Assembly (NCBI GenBank): GCA_934320655.1
Contig: CAKRFN010000001.1
Location: 248,001-312,000, forward strand
Origin: an uncultured Eubacterium sp.
GTDB lineage: Bacteria; Bacillota; Clostridia; Lachnospirales; Lachnospiraceae
Reading direction: 5' to 3'
Length of the DNA: 64,000 nt
In this document: positions 51,835 through 60,333 of the stretch, piece after piece
How the letters are laid out: every line of letters begins with the position of its first letter
Numbering within the stretch: position 1 is the stretch's first letter
Notes under the pieces: generated by a model
Told to the model about the DNA's origin: nothing
Database searches by the model: none
Seen by the model: only the letters and a program-made list of their open reading frames with translations
Position numbers and translations under genes: made by a program

Positions 51835-51858
51835 CCAAAAGTTCGACGGGTACTATAT

Positions 51859-52635
51859 TTAGGGTCGTCCCTGTGTCTGTTTCTCATCAATCATCCGGTG
51901 CAGGCGGTCCAGTGCCTCATGCAGACCGCCGACCTCATCAATGATTCCTTCCTGCACCGCCTGTTCTCCGACCAGCACCGTCCCGAGATCCTTTGTGAGC
52001 ATGGCAGTATTGAGCATCAGCTCCTCCAGCCGTTTCTGGCTGATCCTGCAATGCGCGGACACAAATCCCGTGATCCGGTCCTGAATCTGTTGAAAATAGT
52101 CATACGTCTGCGGCGCACCGATTGTCAGCCCGTTCAGCCGCACCGGATGCACGACCATCGTCCCGCTCGGCACGATAAACGAGTGGTTTGTGGACACGGC
52201 AAGCGGCACGCCGATCGAATGGCTGCCGCCAAGCACGAGTGATACACTCGGCTTGGACATCGATGCGACCATCTCAGCAATCGCAAGCCCTGACTCCACA
52301 TCCCCACCCATTGTATTGAGCAAAAGCAGCAGACCATCGATCTCATAATCCTCCTCGAGCTGCGCCAGCCGCGGCAGCACATGCTCGTATTTTGTCGTCT
52401 TGCTCGTCGCCGGAAGCACATCATGTCCCTCGATCTCTCCAATGATCGTCATGAGATGGATTCTGTGCTTTCGTACCGGATCATCCAGATCGGTATCTCC
52501 GTATTCATAGATTGTATCCTGTGCCTGTTCTTTGCCTGCGGTCTGTTCTTTCTGGTTTTCCCCCTTATTTTCAACTGTATTTTCGACTCTTTGGTTATCT
52601 GTATTTTCACTCTTGTTTTCAACTGCTTCACTCAT
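51859..52635 (-). CDS. ClpP-family protease (TepA/YmfB-like)
   Basis: A 258-residue ClpP-fold protein. The first about 55 residues are charged and repetitive (Glu, Asn, Lys and Gln), followed by the ClpP-like core: LLLLNTMGGDVESGLAIAEMV, the SLVLGGSHSIGVPLAVS segment with the nucleophile Ser, and a His in MVVHPVRLNGL. TepA-type proteins degrade signal peptides or aid secretion in Bacillus; the role here is inferred. AAGGAGG lies 8 bases upstream. The adjacent uppP and ftsK lie downstream on the same strand. Confidence 0.88.
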   Translation of the reverse strand: MSEAVENKSENTDNQRVENTVENKGENQKEQTAGKEQAQDTIYEYGDTDLDDPVRKHRIHLMTIIGEIEGHDVLPATSKTTKYEHVLPRLAQLEEDYEIDGLLLLLNTMGGDVESGLAIAEMVASMSKPSVSLVLGGSHSIGVPLAVSTNHSFIVPSGTMVVHPVRLNGLTIGAPQTYDYFQQIQDRITGFVSAHCRISQKRLEELMLNTAMLTKDLGTVLVGEQAVQEGIIDEVGGLHEALDRLHRMIDEKQTQGRP

Positions 52636-52722
52636 CGCAAAAACCTCCTTATTTTTGTAAAGTATGCCCGGATTTTTGCGATTTTATCAGATCGGAATCT
52701 ATAACAGCGAGACCGAAGCCGC

Positions 52723-52762
52723 AAAAAGACCACCAAATGCGCCTGTGCCTCTGATGGTCTTT
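52723..52762 (-). terminator. Rho-independent terminator of glgA
   Basis: AAAGACCA and TGGTCTTT arms (52725-52732 and 52755-52762), with a T-run on the minus strand. It is located 30-70 bases past the glgA stop. Confidence 0.8.
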
Positions 52763-52793
52763 CGTATCTGTTTTTATGTTTTTACTGTTCTCT

Positions 52794-54245
52794 TTACTGG
52801 CTGATCAGATAATTGTAGAGATCTTCATATTTATGCTTGGAAGAATTCCATGAATAATCGTTCGCCATGCCACGGTCAATCATCTTGTTCCAATCCTTCT
52901 TGCAATCAAAATAAATATGCTTTGCATAGTTGATGATGCCAAGCATCTCCTCGCCGTTGTAATTGGTAAATGCGAAGCCGTCACCGGTATGCTCATACTC
53001 GTTGTAAGGATCTACCGTATCGCGGAGTCCGCCGGTCGAACGGACAATCGGCACCGTTCCGTAACGGAAGGAAATGAGCTGTGTCAGTCCGCACGGCTCA
53101 AAGCGCGACGGCATGAGGAACGCATCCGCAGCAGCATACAGCTTGTGCGCCAGCTCATCGCTGTAGCAGATATTTGCAGAGATCCGGTCACCGTACTTCC
53201 ATGCATAATGACGGAACATATTCTCATACTGCGGCTCACCCGTACCGATGACAACAAACTGCGTATAATCATCAGCGATCCGGTCGATCACATAATTGAT
53301 CAGATCGAGTCCCTTCTGGTCAGTCAGTCTGGAGATCAGACCGATCATGAACTTCTTCTTGTCAACTGCCAGTCCGAGTTCCTCCTGCAAGCGCTCTTTA
53401 TTGGTCGGTTTCTTCTTGCGGAAGGTCGAAGCATCGTAGTTGACATAAATCTTCGGATCTGTCGCAGGATTGTATACCTGATAGTCAATACCGTTCACAA
53501 TGCCCTGCATATCAAAGTGGCGGGCACGTAACAGTCCGTCCAGCCCCTCTCCATAGTACGGTGTCTGGATCTCACCTGCATAGGTGTCGCTGACGGTCGT
53601 CACGTAGTCTGCATAGACAAGACCACCCTTCAACATATTGGCATCCTTATGGAATTCCAGCTTATCCGGTGTAAACAGATCTGCCGGAAAACCGGAAAGT
53701 CCCATCATCGTCTGCTTATCCCACACGCCCTGGAATCTCAGGTTGTGGATCGTCATGATCGACTTCATGCCCCAGTAGAACATGTCTGCCTGAAACTCTG
53801 TCCGTAAATAGACCGGGATGAATCCCGCCTGCCAGTCGTGGCAATGAATGATGTTCGGCTGGAAATTGATCTGCTTTAACATCGACAGCACTGCCTTGTC
53901 AAAGAAAATGAATTTTTCGATGTCATAACGGATATCTCCGTAAGGCACCACGCAGTTGAAATACTCCTGATTGTCGATGAAGTAATACTTGATGCCATCC
54001 ATCTCATAGCGGAAAATACCGACATATTTATTCTGGATATAAGTACCGCAGCTCATGTAAAAATGTGTCACATATTCGCACTGATTGCGAAAATGCTCCG
54101 GAATACAGCTATAAAACGGCAATACAACGCGGATGTCCCAATACTCCTTGTCGAACTCCTTCGGCAGCGCACCACATACATCTGCCAGACCGCCCGTTTT
54201 GATAAACGGAACACATTCCGATGCTGCAAATAATACCTTGTTCAT
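52794..54245 (-). CDS. glgA: Glycogen synthase (ADP-glucose type)
   Basis: A 483-residue GT5 glucosyltransferase that extends alpha-1,4-glucan from ADP-glucose. The N-terminal KTGGLADVCGALPKEF is the substrate-binding signature. IIHCHDWQAGFIPVYL and SRFEPCGLTQLISFRYGT, with the catalytic EPCG Glu, are the others. GGAGGGAG lies 6 bases ahead of the ATG. No glgC, glgD, glgB or glgP is present in the window, so it stands apart from the rest of glycogen metabolism. Confidence 0.95.
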   Translation of the reverse strand: MNKVLFAASECVPFIKTGGLADVCGALPKEFDKEYWDIRVVLPFYSCIPEHFRNQCEYVTHFYMSCGTYIQNKYVGIFRYEMDGIKYYFIDNQEYFNCVVPYGDIRYDIEKFIFFDKAVLSMLKQINFQPNIIHCHDWQAGFIPVYLRTEFQADMFYWGMKSIMTIHNLRFQGVWDKQTMMGLSGFPADLFTPDKLEFHKDANMLKGGLVYADYVTTVSDTYAGEIQTPYYGEGLDGLLRARHFDMQGIVNGIDYQVYNPATDPKIYVNYDASTFRKKKPTNKERLQEELGLAVDKKKFMIGLISRLTDQKGLDLINYVIDRIADDYTQFVVIGTGEPQYENMFRHYAWKYGDRISANICYSDELAHKLYAAADAFLMPSRFEPCGLTQLISFRYGTVPIVRSTGGLRDTVDPYNEYEHTGDGFAFTNYNGEEMLGIINYAKHIYFDCKKDWNKMIDRGMANDYSWNSSKHKYEDLYNYLISQ

Positions 54246-54272
54246 ACCATTCTCCCTCCGATTTCATTCAAT

Positions 54273-55202
54273 TTAAGATTCAGTTTCATTGTATTCCTGA
54301 AAATACTGATCCTTCAGCTCATAGACCATCTGCCTATACAAATCCACGCATTCCTCCCGCTGCTCATTTTCGATCAGCCGGATGCACGGCGATAAGTATT
54401 GCTGCCAGATATCCTCATAGATCTGTGCGGCATCCGCTCTCCTACCGATATGCTTGACGATTGACGGTGCGACATCATAATACTCATGCACCATCGCTTC
54501 TCCCTCTGCCGACTGCAACAGATAATTGTCCCTGAATGAGCGCAGCAGCGTCAGTTCATAGCAGTCATCCGTCTTGTTCTGATACTCACATACGGCTGTC
54601 GTGATATAGCAGAACCGGTATTTAAAGCCTGCATTGATCTCCTTGGAAGTCGCCGCCTTAAGCTCTGTCTTCGGGAAATGCGCTTTCCATGTAGCCGCCA
54701 GCACATCGATCCATGCCTGTCCTGACTGTGTATTTGTCTCTAACAACGCCGGGAATATGTAAACGACCATCGACAGGTTATAATCCATCTGGCGCTGTTC
54801 CTTTTTGTTTCCGCGCAGGCCGCTCATATTGCTCTCCACCCGCGCAACCAACGGCTCAGTGACTCGTTCCATCGCCTCACGCGGATCGCCAGATGCCAGA
54901 TAAAACTGCTCTAACATCGCGAGATTGTTCGCGTTTTCATAAACATATTTATTATAAAAATCCATATACAATGCCTTTTTAAAATACTGCATTGGATCTT
55001 CGATACCAAACAGCAGGCTTTGCAGCGCTCCGGCTGCATCCTCCTCTGTCACCGGCTTCGGCCGGCTGATCGTCTCCTGCGGTATCTGCGCATCACGCAC
55101 CGTGATCTCTTTTCCGCAGTACATACAAAGGATCGTCTCTCGCCCCTGCGGTATCTGTAGTTCGCCTTTACAATGCGGACATGTGCCCTTGATAAATTCC
55201 AT
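54273..55202 (-). CDS. Zinc-ribbon protein with CFI-box-like C-terminal domain
   Basis: A 309-residue soluble protein of unknown role. The N-terminus holds a zinc ribbon (Cys8, 11, 26 and 29: CPHC, CMYC). A helical middle part (about residues 50-180) follows. At about 196-226 is the motif FCYITTAVCEYQNKTDDC and onward to LRSFRDNYL, matching the CFI-box domain seen at the C-terminus of many uncharacterised bacterial proteins. The motif's cysteines suggest metal binding or modification. GGAGG lies 4 bases ahead of the ATG. It has its own consensus promoter and lies 27 bases upstream of glgA, so it may be co-transcribed with it. Confidence 0.82.
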   Translation of the reverse strand: MEFIKGTCPHCKGELQIPQGRETILCMYCGKEITVRDAQIPQETISRPKPVTEEDAAGALQSLLFGIEDPMQYFKKALYMDFYNKYVYENANNLAMLEQFYLASGDPREAMERVTEPLVARVESNMSGLRGNKKEQRQMDYNLSMVVYIFPALLETNTQSGQAWIDVLAATWKAHFPKTELKAATSKEINAGFKYRFCYITTAVCEYQNKTDDCYELTLLRSFRDNYLLQSAEGEAMVHEYYDVAPSIVKHIGRRADAAQIYEDIWQQYLSPCIRLIENEQREECVDLYRQMVYELKDQYFQEYNETES

Positions 55203-55276
55203 AGTTCCTCCAACTGATCATTCTAGCAGCCGTATCGCTGTGCTGTCCAAAGCAGCGCAGTTCTACAACTGTTTTT

Positions 55277-55305
55277 ATTTTACCATACTTAAATTCAATA
55301 CTCAA
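55277..55305 (-). promoter_or_regulatory. Promoter of the CFI-box gene
   Basis: On the minus strand, TTGAGT (55300-55305), a 17-base spacer and TAAAAT (55277-55282), about 75 bases ahead of the gene. A CGCTG/CAGCG hairpin lies in the leader. Confidence 0.7.
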
Positions 55306-55375
55306 CCGGACAATTCACTTTGTTTGAGGAGAAAACCAAAGGAATTTTGCATGATATAAAAATAATAGAAAAATC

Positions 55376-55413
55376 ATACAAAAATGGAACCGTAACATTC
55401 CACGGTTCCATTT
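55376..55413 (-). terminator. Rho-independent terminator of yebC
   Basis: AAATGGAACCGT (55382-55393) and ACGGTTCCATTT (55402-55413), an 8-base loop and T-rich sequence on the minus strand. It lies 16 bases past the yebC stop. Confidence 0.88.
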
Positions 55414-55428
55414 GCATATATCGATCAA

Positions 55429-56157
55429 TTATTCATCCCAGTTGTGATATACGTCCTGCACATCATCATCCTCATCTAAAAGATCAAGGATTCGCTGGAT
55501 ATTTTTCAGATCTGCCTCATCGGATAAGGTCACATATGTCTGCGGCAGCATGGTCACCTCGGCATTTGCCATCTCGATCTTCTCTGCCTCAAGTGCCTCG
55601 CGCACTGCATCAAACGCATCCGGCGCAGTCAGAATCTCAAAGCTGTCCTCTTCCTCCTGAAAATCCTCTGCACCTGCATCGAGTGCGAGCATCATCAGAT
55701 CGTCTGCATCCATCTCGCATGCTTCCTTCTCGATGATGATCTGACCCTTTTCATCAAACATATAGGACACGCAGCCCTGTGTACCGATGCTTCCCTGACC
55801 CTTTGTAAATGCATTTCTGACATTTGCGGCGGTACGGTTTTTGTTGTCGGTCAGACACTTTACGATAATGGCTGTACCTGCCGGTCCGTATCCCTCGTAT
55901 GTAGCAACTACATAGTTGACATTTTCTCCGTCTCCGGCTGCTTTTTTGATACCGCGGTCGATCGTATCATTGGGCATATTGTTTGCCTTTGCCTTTGCAA
56001 CGACTGCAGCCAGCTTGCTGTTGTTTGCAGGATCGGGACCACCTTCCTTGACTGCGACGGCGATCTCGCGGCCGATCATTGTAAAGATCTTACCCTTTGC
56101 TGCATCATTTTTCTCTTTCTTATGCTTGATATTCGCGAACTTTGAATGTCCTGACAT
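55429..56157 (-). CDS. YebC/PmpR family protein
   Basis: A 242-residue protein of the YebC family, opening MSGHSKFANIKHKKEKNDAAKGKIF. Family members include transcriptional regulators (PmpR) and translation factors that relieve stalls at proline stretches. Key segments are ANNMPNDTIDRGIKKAAG, YEGYGPAGTAIIVKCLTDN and the acidic C-terminus. GAGGA lies upstream. YebC-II proteins of this length in Firmicutes are more often translation-linked, but the two types are not fully separable by eye. It lies downstream of the corC-like gene. Confidence 0.93.
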   Translation of the reverse strand: MSGHSKFANIKHKKEKNDAAKGKIFTMIGREIAVAVKEGGPDPANNSKLAAVVAKAKANNMPNDTIDRGIKKAAGDGENVNYVVATYEGYGPAGTAIIVKCLTDNKNRTAANVRNAFTKGQGSIGTQGCVSYMFDEKGQIIIEKEACEMDADDLMMLALDAGAEDFQEEEDSFEILTAPDAFDAVREALEAEKIEMANAEVTMLPQTYVTLSDEADLKNIQRILDLLDEDDDVQDVYHNWDE

Positions 56158-56189
56158 CGTCTTTCCTCTTTTCGTTTTTATTTATAGTT

Positions 56190-57065
56190 TTATTTTGAAG
56201 AGCCTTCATCAGCTCCCGGTAGCTTTTTGACTTCCACGCGGCAGATCATCTTATCCTTCACGGACAGCACACGGAACAGATAGCCGTATGCCTCCACCTC
56301 AAACCGCTCTCCGTCACTCGGAATCTTGTCTATGAGCGAGATCAGATAACCGTTTAAGGTATCATTCTCGTTCTCCGCCAGTTCCTCCAGACCGAGTGCC
56401 TCTGCGACTTCCTCCAGATCAGCCGCCCCGTCCATAAAATAAACACCGTCGGCGCGTGATACGATATGATGCTCCTCTTTATCATGCTCGTCGAAAATAT
56501 TTCCGACAATCTCCTCTAAAATATCCTCTAACGCCACCAGTCCCGCCGTCTGACCATACTCGTCGATCACGATGACCAGATGGTTTTTCGACGTCTGCAT
56601 CCGCTGGAACAGCGCGGTGATCCCGATCGTCTCAGGTACAAAATCAACCGGTGTCATCAGACCCTCGATCTGACGGATCGGTATATCGGCGCACGCCGCG
56701 TCCCTTGCATGTATGAGCATTTCCTTGATATGTACCTGTCCGACAATGTCATCCATATCTTCTATGTACACCGGAAATCTCGAAAACGGCTCGGTCAGAA
56801 CGAGCTCCAACGCCTCCGAAAACGTCATGCTGCCATCCAGCGCACAGATCTGCTTGCGATGCGTCATAATATCCTTGGCATCCTTGTCGCTGAGCTCGAA
56901 AATATTATGAATCATCTCCGCTTCACTCTCACGGATAAATCCCTGTTCATGTCCTTCATTCACAAGGGAAATGATCTCTTCCTCCGTAACGTCTTCCGAA
57001 TTTTTATTAAAAAATTTTTTTACTTTACCAATAAAACCCGTATGTGGGTTTCCGGCATCCTCCAT
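56190..57065 (-). CDS. CorC-like CBS-domain protein
   Basis: A 291-residue soluble protein. Two CBS domains (about residues 65-190: KDIMTHRKQICALDGSMTFSEAL and IEGLMTPVDFVPETIGITALFQRM) are followed by a CorC_HlyC domain (EHHIVSRADGVYFMDGAADLEEV ... LPSDGERFEVE type) at the C-terminus. It lacks the DUF21 membrane region of the longer HlyC/CNNM proteins and matches E. coli CorC (about 292 residues), linked to Mg2+/Co2+ efflux. The ATG at 57065 has AGGAG 7 bases upstream. An upstream start at 57149 cannot be real because it falls in the promoter's -35 box. Confidence 0.88.
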   Translation of the reverse strand: MEDAGNPHTGFIGKVKKFFNKNSEDVTEEEIISLVNEGHEQGFIRESEAEMIHNIFELSDKDAKDIMTHRKQICALDGSMTFSEALELVLTEPFSRFPVYIEDMDDIVGQVHIKEMLIHARDAACADIPIRQIEGLMTPVDFVPETIGITALFQRMQTSKNHLVIVIDEYGQTAGLVALEDILEEIVGNIFDEHDKEEHHIVSRADGVYFMDGAADLEEVAEALGLEELAENENDTLNGYLISLIDKIPSDGERFEVEAYGYLFRVLSVKDKMICRVEVKKLPGADEGSSK

Positions 57066-57120
57066 AATCGCACTCCTATTTTTCTCTTTGTCTGTGATTT
57101 TATTATCGTAAAACACTAGA

Positions 57121-57149
57121 AATATACCATTGTCTGCCAGCAAAGTCAA
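57121..57149 (-). promoter_or_regulatory. Promoter of the corC-like gene (and probably yebC)
   Basis: On the minus strand, TTGACT (57144-57149), a 17-base spacer and TATATT (57121-57126). It begins three bases after the mazF stop. Confidence 0.78.
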
Positions 57150-57151
57150 GT

Positions 57152-57499
57152 TTATGTAGGCAGTTCGAGGCTGATTTCTAATGCTTTATCTACTTTTGTC
57201 AGAATCTCCCCGTCCAGATGGCACACGCGCTCCTTTAATCTGCGCTTGTCGATCGTCCGCAGCTGTTCCAGCAAAACGACCGAATCCTTTACCATCTCGT
57301 ACTGCCTCGCGGAGAGCTCCACATGGGTCGGCAGCTTTGACTTATTGATCTGCGATGTGATCGCTGCCACGATCACCGTCGGGCTGTGGCGGTTGCCAAC
57401 ATCATTTTGTATCACCAGCACCGGACGGATTCCTCCCTGTTCGGAACCTACCACCGGCCGCAAATCTGCATAATATACGTCTCCTCGTCGAATCGTCAT
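57152..57499 (-). CDS. MazF/NdoA-type mRNA interferase (no antitoxin seen)
   Basis: A 115-residue toxin of the PemK/MazF family that cuts mRNA at short sites. The signatures are TIRRGDVYYADLRPVVGSEQ, GGIRPVLVIQND, TVIVAAITSQINKSKLPTHV and LLEQLRTIDKRRL. This closely resembles Bacillus NdoA (EndoA). In Bacillus it follows alr and the antitoxin ndoAI; here alr ends only 65 bases upstream, too little for an antitoxin gene. The ATG at 57499 has GGAG 8 bases upstream; an in-frame start at 57553 would add a non-family N-terminus. Confidence 0.93.
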   Translation of the reverse strand: MTIRRGDVYYADLRPVVGSEQGGIRPVLVIQNDVGNRHSPTVIVAAITSQINKSKLPTHVELSARQYEMVKDSVVLLEQLRTIDKRRLKERVCHLDGEILTKVDKALEISLELPT

Positions 57500-57564
57500 T
57501 GTCCTCACTCCAGAAAATTCATTACTTTGTAACTTATTCTGAAGTATTTCCAATTAAAAACATT

Positions 57565-58743
57565 TTATTCTGTGAGTCCTTCAAATTGTGTCCAACTGCC
57601 AATTCTTTTTCCATTCCGGTAAAAGACACGCGGAATCCGTTTTCCGAGGTCACAGGCAAACTCATAATTAAACCGGCCGGAACGTTCCCCCAGCTCCTCC
57701 AGTGTGATCTGCTCCGCGCCGTCCCGTCCAACCAGCGTGACCGTATCTCCACAGCAGACATCCGCAAGATCCGTCACATCCACCATGAACTGATCCATGC
57801 ACACACGACCGACGATTGGTACACGTTTTCCGCGGATCAGCACCTCGCCCTTGTTCGAAAGGCTTCTGGCATAGCCATCCCCGTAACCGACCGGAATTGT
57901 CGCGATCCTGCGCTCAGACGGTGTCACATAGGTAGCCCCGTAGCTGATCCCATAGCCTGCTGGAAGCGTCTTTACATGGACGATGCGGCTCTTTAAGGAC
58001 AGCACCGGATGCATATCCATACGCTCTAAATGCACTTCCTCCGAGGGGTGTAATCCATAGAGTGTGATGCCCGCACGCGCGATGTCGAGATTCGCCTCCG
58101 GCAGATCCAGAATACCCGCACTGTTGGAGCAGTGCCGGATCGGAATGTGCACGCCGCGCGCAGCCAGCAGCTCATTCATGTGCAGAAATGCAGCTAACTG
58201 CTGTCCGGCAGATGTTTTATCCGTCTCATCCGCACGCGCGAAATGTGTGAAGATCCCTTCTATCACTATATGCGGCAGTGCCGCAATCTGTGCGATCGTA
58301 TCCGCACTTTCTTCCGATACAAGGAATCCGACGCGCCCCATGCCAGTATCCAGCTTGATGTGGATATGCGCGGTCAGATCCAGCCGTTTTGCGGTATCCG
58401 ACAGCTCTTTTGCCGATTCAAACGTAAAGATCGCAGGCGTGATCTGTGCCCGCAGCAGCGTCTCATACTGCTCCGGAAAAGCATAGCCCAGAATCAGGAT
58501 CGGCTTTTTGATCCCCGCCGTGCGCAGTGCCAGTCCCTCCTCCTCGGCTGCAACCGCGTATCCGTATACATAGTCCAACGGTTCGAGCTCTCTGGCAATC
58601 GGGATCGCTCCGTGTCCGTAACCGTCAGTCTTGATGACTGCCATCAGCTTTGTATGCGGGTCGGTCAGACGATGCATCCGCTCCATGTTATACAAAACCG
58701 CATCCAGATCTATCTCCGCATGCACTCTCGGATAGTTTTCCAT
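57565..58743 (-). CDS. alr: Alanine racemase
   Basis: A 392-residue PLP enzyme that makes D-alanine for the wall. The PLP lysine is in AVIKTDGYGHGA near the N-terminus. The phosphate-binding region precedes the C-terminal beta domain, and the catalytic Tyr is in GYGISYGATYV. PVGYGDGYARSLSNKGEVLI and CMDQFMVDVTD are other family landmarks. The start overlaps the stop of the nnr gene by one base (TAATG), so the two are coupled. Confidence 0.96.
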   Translation of the reverse strand: MENYPRVHAEIDLDAVLYNMERMHRLTDPHTKLMAVIKTDGYGHGAIPIARELEPLDYVYGYAVAAEEEGLALRTAGIKKPILILGYAFPEQYETLLRAQITPAIFTFESAKELSDTAKRLDLTAHIHIKLDTGMGRVGFLVSEESADTIAQIAALPHIVIEGIFTHFARADETDKTSAGQQLAAFLHMNELLAARGVHIPIRHCSNSAGILDLPEANLDIARAGITLYGLHPSEEVHLERMDMHPVLSLKSRIVHVKTLPAGYGISYGATYVTPSERRIATIPVGYGDGYARSLSNKGEVLIRGKRVPIVGRVCMDQFMVDVTDLADVCCGDTVTLVGRDGAEQITLEELGERSGRFNYEFACDLGKRIPRVFYRNGKRIGSWTQFEGLTE

Positions 58744-60284
58744 TATTCCATACCCTCTTTTCTCAAAAATATCCCCGGCAGCGCCTCTAACAGCGTTGAT
58801 GCCGTCAGACTATAGCGTCCTTGTGTCTCTGCCGCCAGATCACCCGCCAGCCCGTGTATATACACGCCAAGCGGTGCCGCCAGCTCCGGCGCGGCTCCCT
58901 GTACGATCAGCGCCGCGATCACTCCGGTGAGCACATCGCCACTGCCGCCGGTCGCCATGCCGTTGTTGCCGGACAGATTCACATACGTCTGTCCAAAAGG
59001 CACGGCAGTCACCGTTCTGGCATCCTTCAACACACAGATCAGGTTGTACGTGCGCGCAAACTCCTCCGCGCTCTCTACGATATGATCCTGTATATAAGAA
59101 ACCGGCAGATCCTGCAATCTTGCCATCTCGCCCAGATGCGGCGTAACGACGAGATCGGTGTGCGGCCTGCGCAAAATATCGGTCTCCTCCGATATGATAT
59201 TGAGCGCATCTGCGTCCAGAACAAGCGGAACAGCCGCATTTTTGAGTACCGTCCGCACGATCCGGTGCGCCGCGTCCGATGTGCCAAGCCCCGGTCCGCA
59301 GACAATCACATCCGCCCACTGCATCGCTGTCGTCAGTATTTCAGGCTCCGGTTTTTTCGCGGTGTACGTCGTCAGCACCGCCTCCGGAAGTGTGCTCTGT
59401 ATGATCGTGCGGTTTTCTTCGGGTGTCAGCACACGCACCAGCCCACAGCCGCACAGATAGGCGGCTCGGGCACTAAAAACCGCTGCTCCCGCCATGTTGA
59501 CGCTGCCCGCGATCACAAGCACTTTGCCATAGGAACCTTTATTCGTGCGCATCCGCCGCGCCGGAATCAGCCGCAGATCCTCATCGGTCAGCGCAGCCGC
59601 GAGCGGCTTGTGTCCGCGCTCTGTATCTGCGAGAAAACTGTGATCGTCAATCCCTACACTGCGGCAGACGATCCGCCCGCAATAGCTCTGTCCGGGAAAC
59701 AGCCGCATACCCAGCTTTTCATACGAAAAGGTAACCGTGAGATCTGCCTGAAATGCCACGGCAAGCACCTGTCCGTCATCCGCATCGATACCGCTCGGAA
59801 TATCGACAGCGACCTTTTTCGCATGCAGACCGTTCAGCTGCTCGATCAACTGGCCGTATACACCCTCGATCCTCCGTGAAAGTCCCACTCCGAAAAGCGC
59901 GTCGACCACGATATCATAATCTGTGGGCTGACCGGCTGTCTCCAGCCACGTATCGGCATCCATCGCAGCCACACCATAGTTTTGCGCGATCTGTAGCTCT
60001 GTACGGTTTTCCGGTGTCGCTTTGGATCGGTTGCCCGCCAACACGATCTGTACGGTATGACCTTTCAGGTACAGAAGCCTCGCCATAACCAGTCCGTCCG
60101 CACCGTTATTTCCCGTACCGGCAGCGACCAGAATACGCGACAGGCGATCCAGTCCGTCGCGCTCTAATTCTTCCACAGCAGCCAGCGCTGCGCGCTCTAT
60201 GAGCACGAGCGAAGACATCCCGAATACGTCCATCGTATTCGCATCATACTGTTTCATTTCTCCTTTTTTCACAAGGTACTTCAA
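58743..60284 (-). CDS. nnr: Bifunctional NAD(P)H-hydrate repair enzyme (epimerase/dehydratase)
   Basis: A 513-residue cytosolic repair protein. The N-terminal YjeF epimerase domain (about residues 1-220) has LVAAGTGNNGADGLVMARLL and DIVVDALFGVGLSR. The C-terminal YjeF/ribokinase-like dehydratase (about 230-510) has VICGPGLGTSDAAHRIV, VLDADALNIIS and the final NGMATGGSGDVLTGVIAAL. It restores NADHX and NADPHX to active cofactor. A TTG start at 60284 is preceded by GAGGTG 7 bases upstream; an ATG nine codons later is possible. It lies upstream of alr. Confidence 0.95.
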   Translation of the reverse strand: MKYLVKKGEMKQYDANTMDVFGMSSLVLIERAALAAVEELERDGLDRLSRILVAAGTGNNGADGLVMARLLYLKGHTVQIVLAGNRSKATPENRTELQIAQNYGVAAMDADTWLETAGQPTDYDIVVDALFGVGLSRRIEGVYGQLIEQLNGLHAKKVAVDIPSGIDADDGQVLAVAFQADLTVTFSYEKLGMRLFPGQSYCGRIVCRSVGIDDHSFLADTERGHKPLAAALTDEDLRLIPARRMRTNKGSYGKVLVIAGSVNMAGAAVFSARAAYLCGCGLVRVLTPEENRTIIQSTLPEAVLTTYTAKKPEPEILTTAMQWADVIVCGPGLGTSDAAHRIVRTVLKNAAVPLVLDADALNIISEETDILRRPHTDLVVTPHLGEMARLQDLPVSYIQDHIVESAEEFARTYNLICVLKDARTVTAVPFGQTYVNLSGNNGMATGGSGDVLTGVIAALIVQGAAPELAAPLGVYIHGLAGDLAAETQGRYSLTASTLLEALPGIFLRKEGME

Positions 60285-60333
60285 AGCTATTCACCTCATT
60301 TCCACGGACTGCCGGATCTGCATCGCCTGCTTT

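Noticed and set aside
57066..57149. Longer N-terminus for the corC-like protein
   Set aside because: The upstream start lies in the -35 box of a consensus promoter, and the extra residues do not look like the family; the ATG at 57065 has a proper ribosome site.
57500..57564. Antitoxin gene between alr and mazF
   Set aside because: Only 65 bases are available and no frame with a start and useful length exists there.
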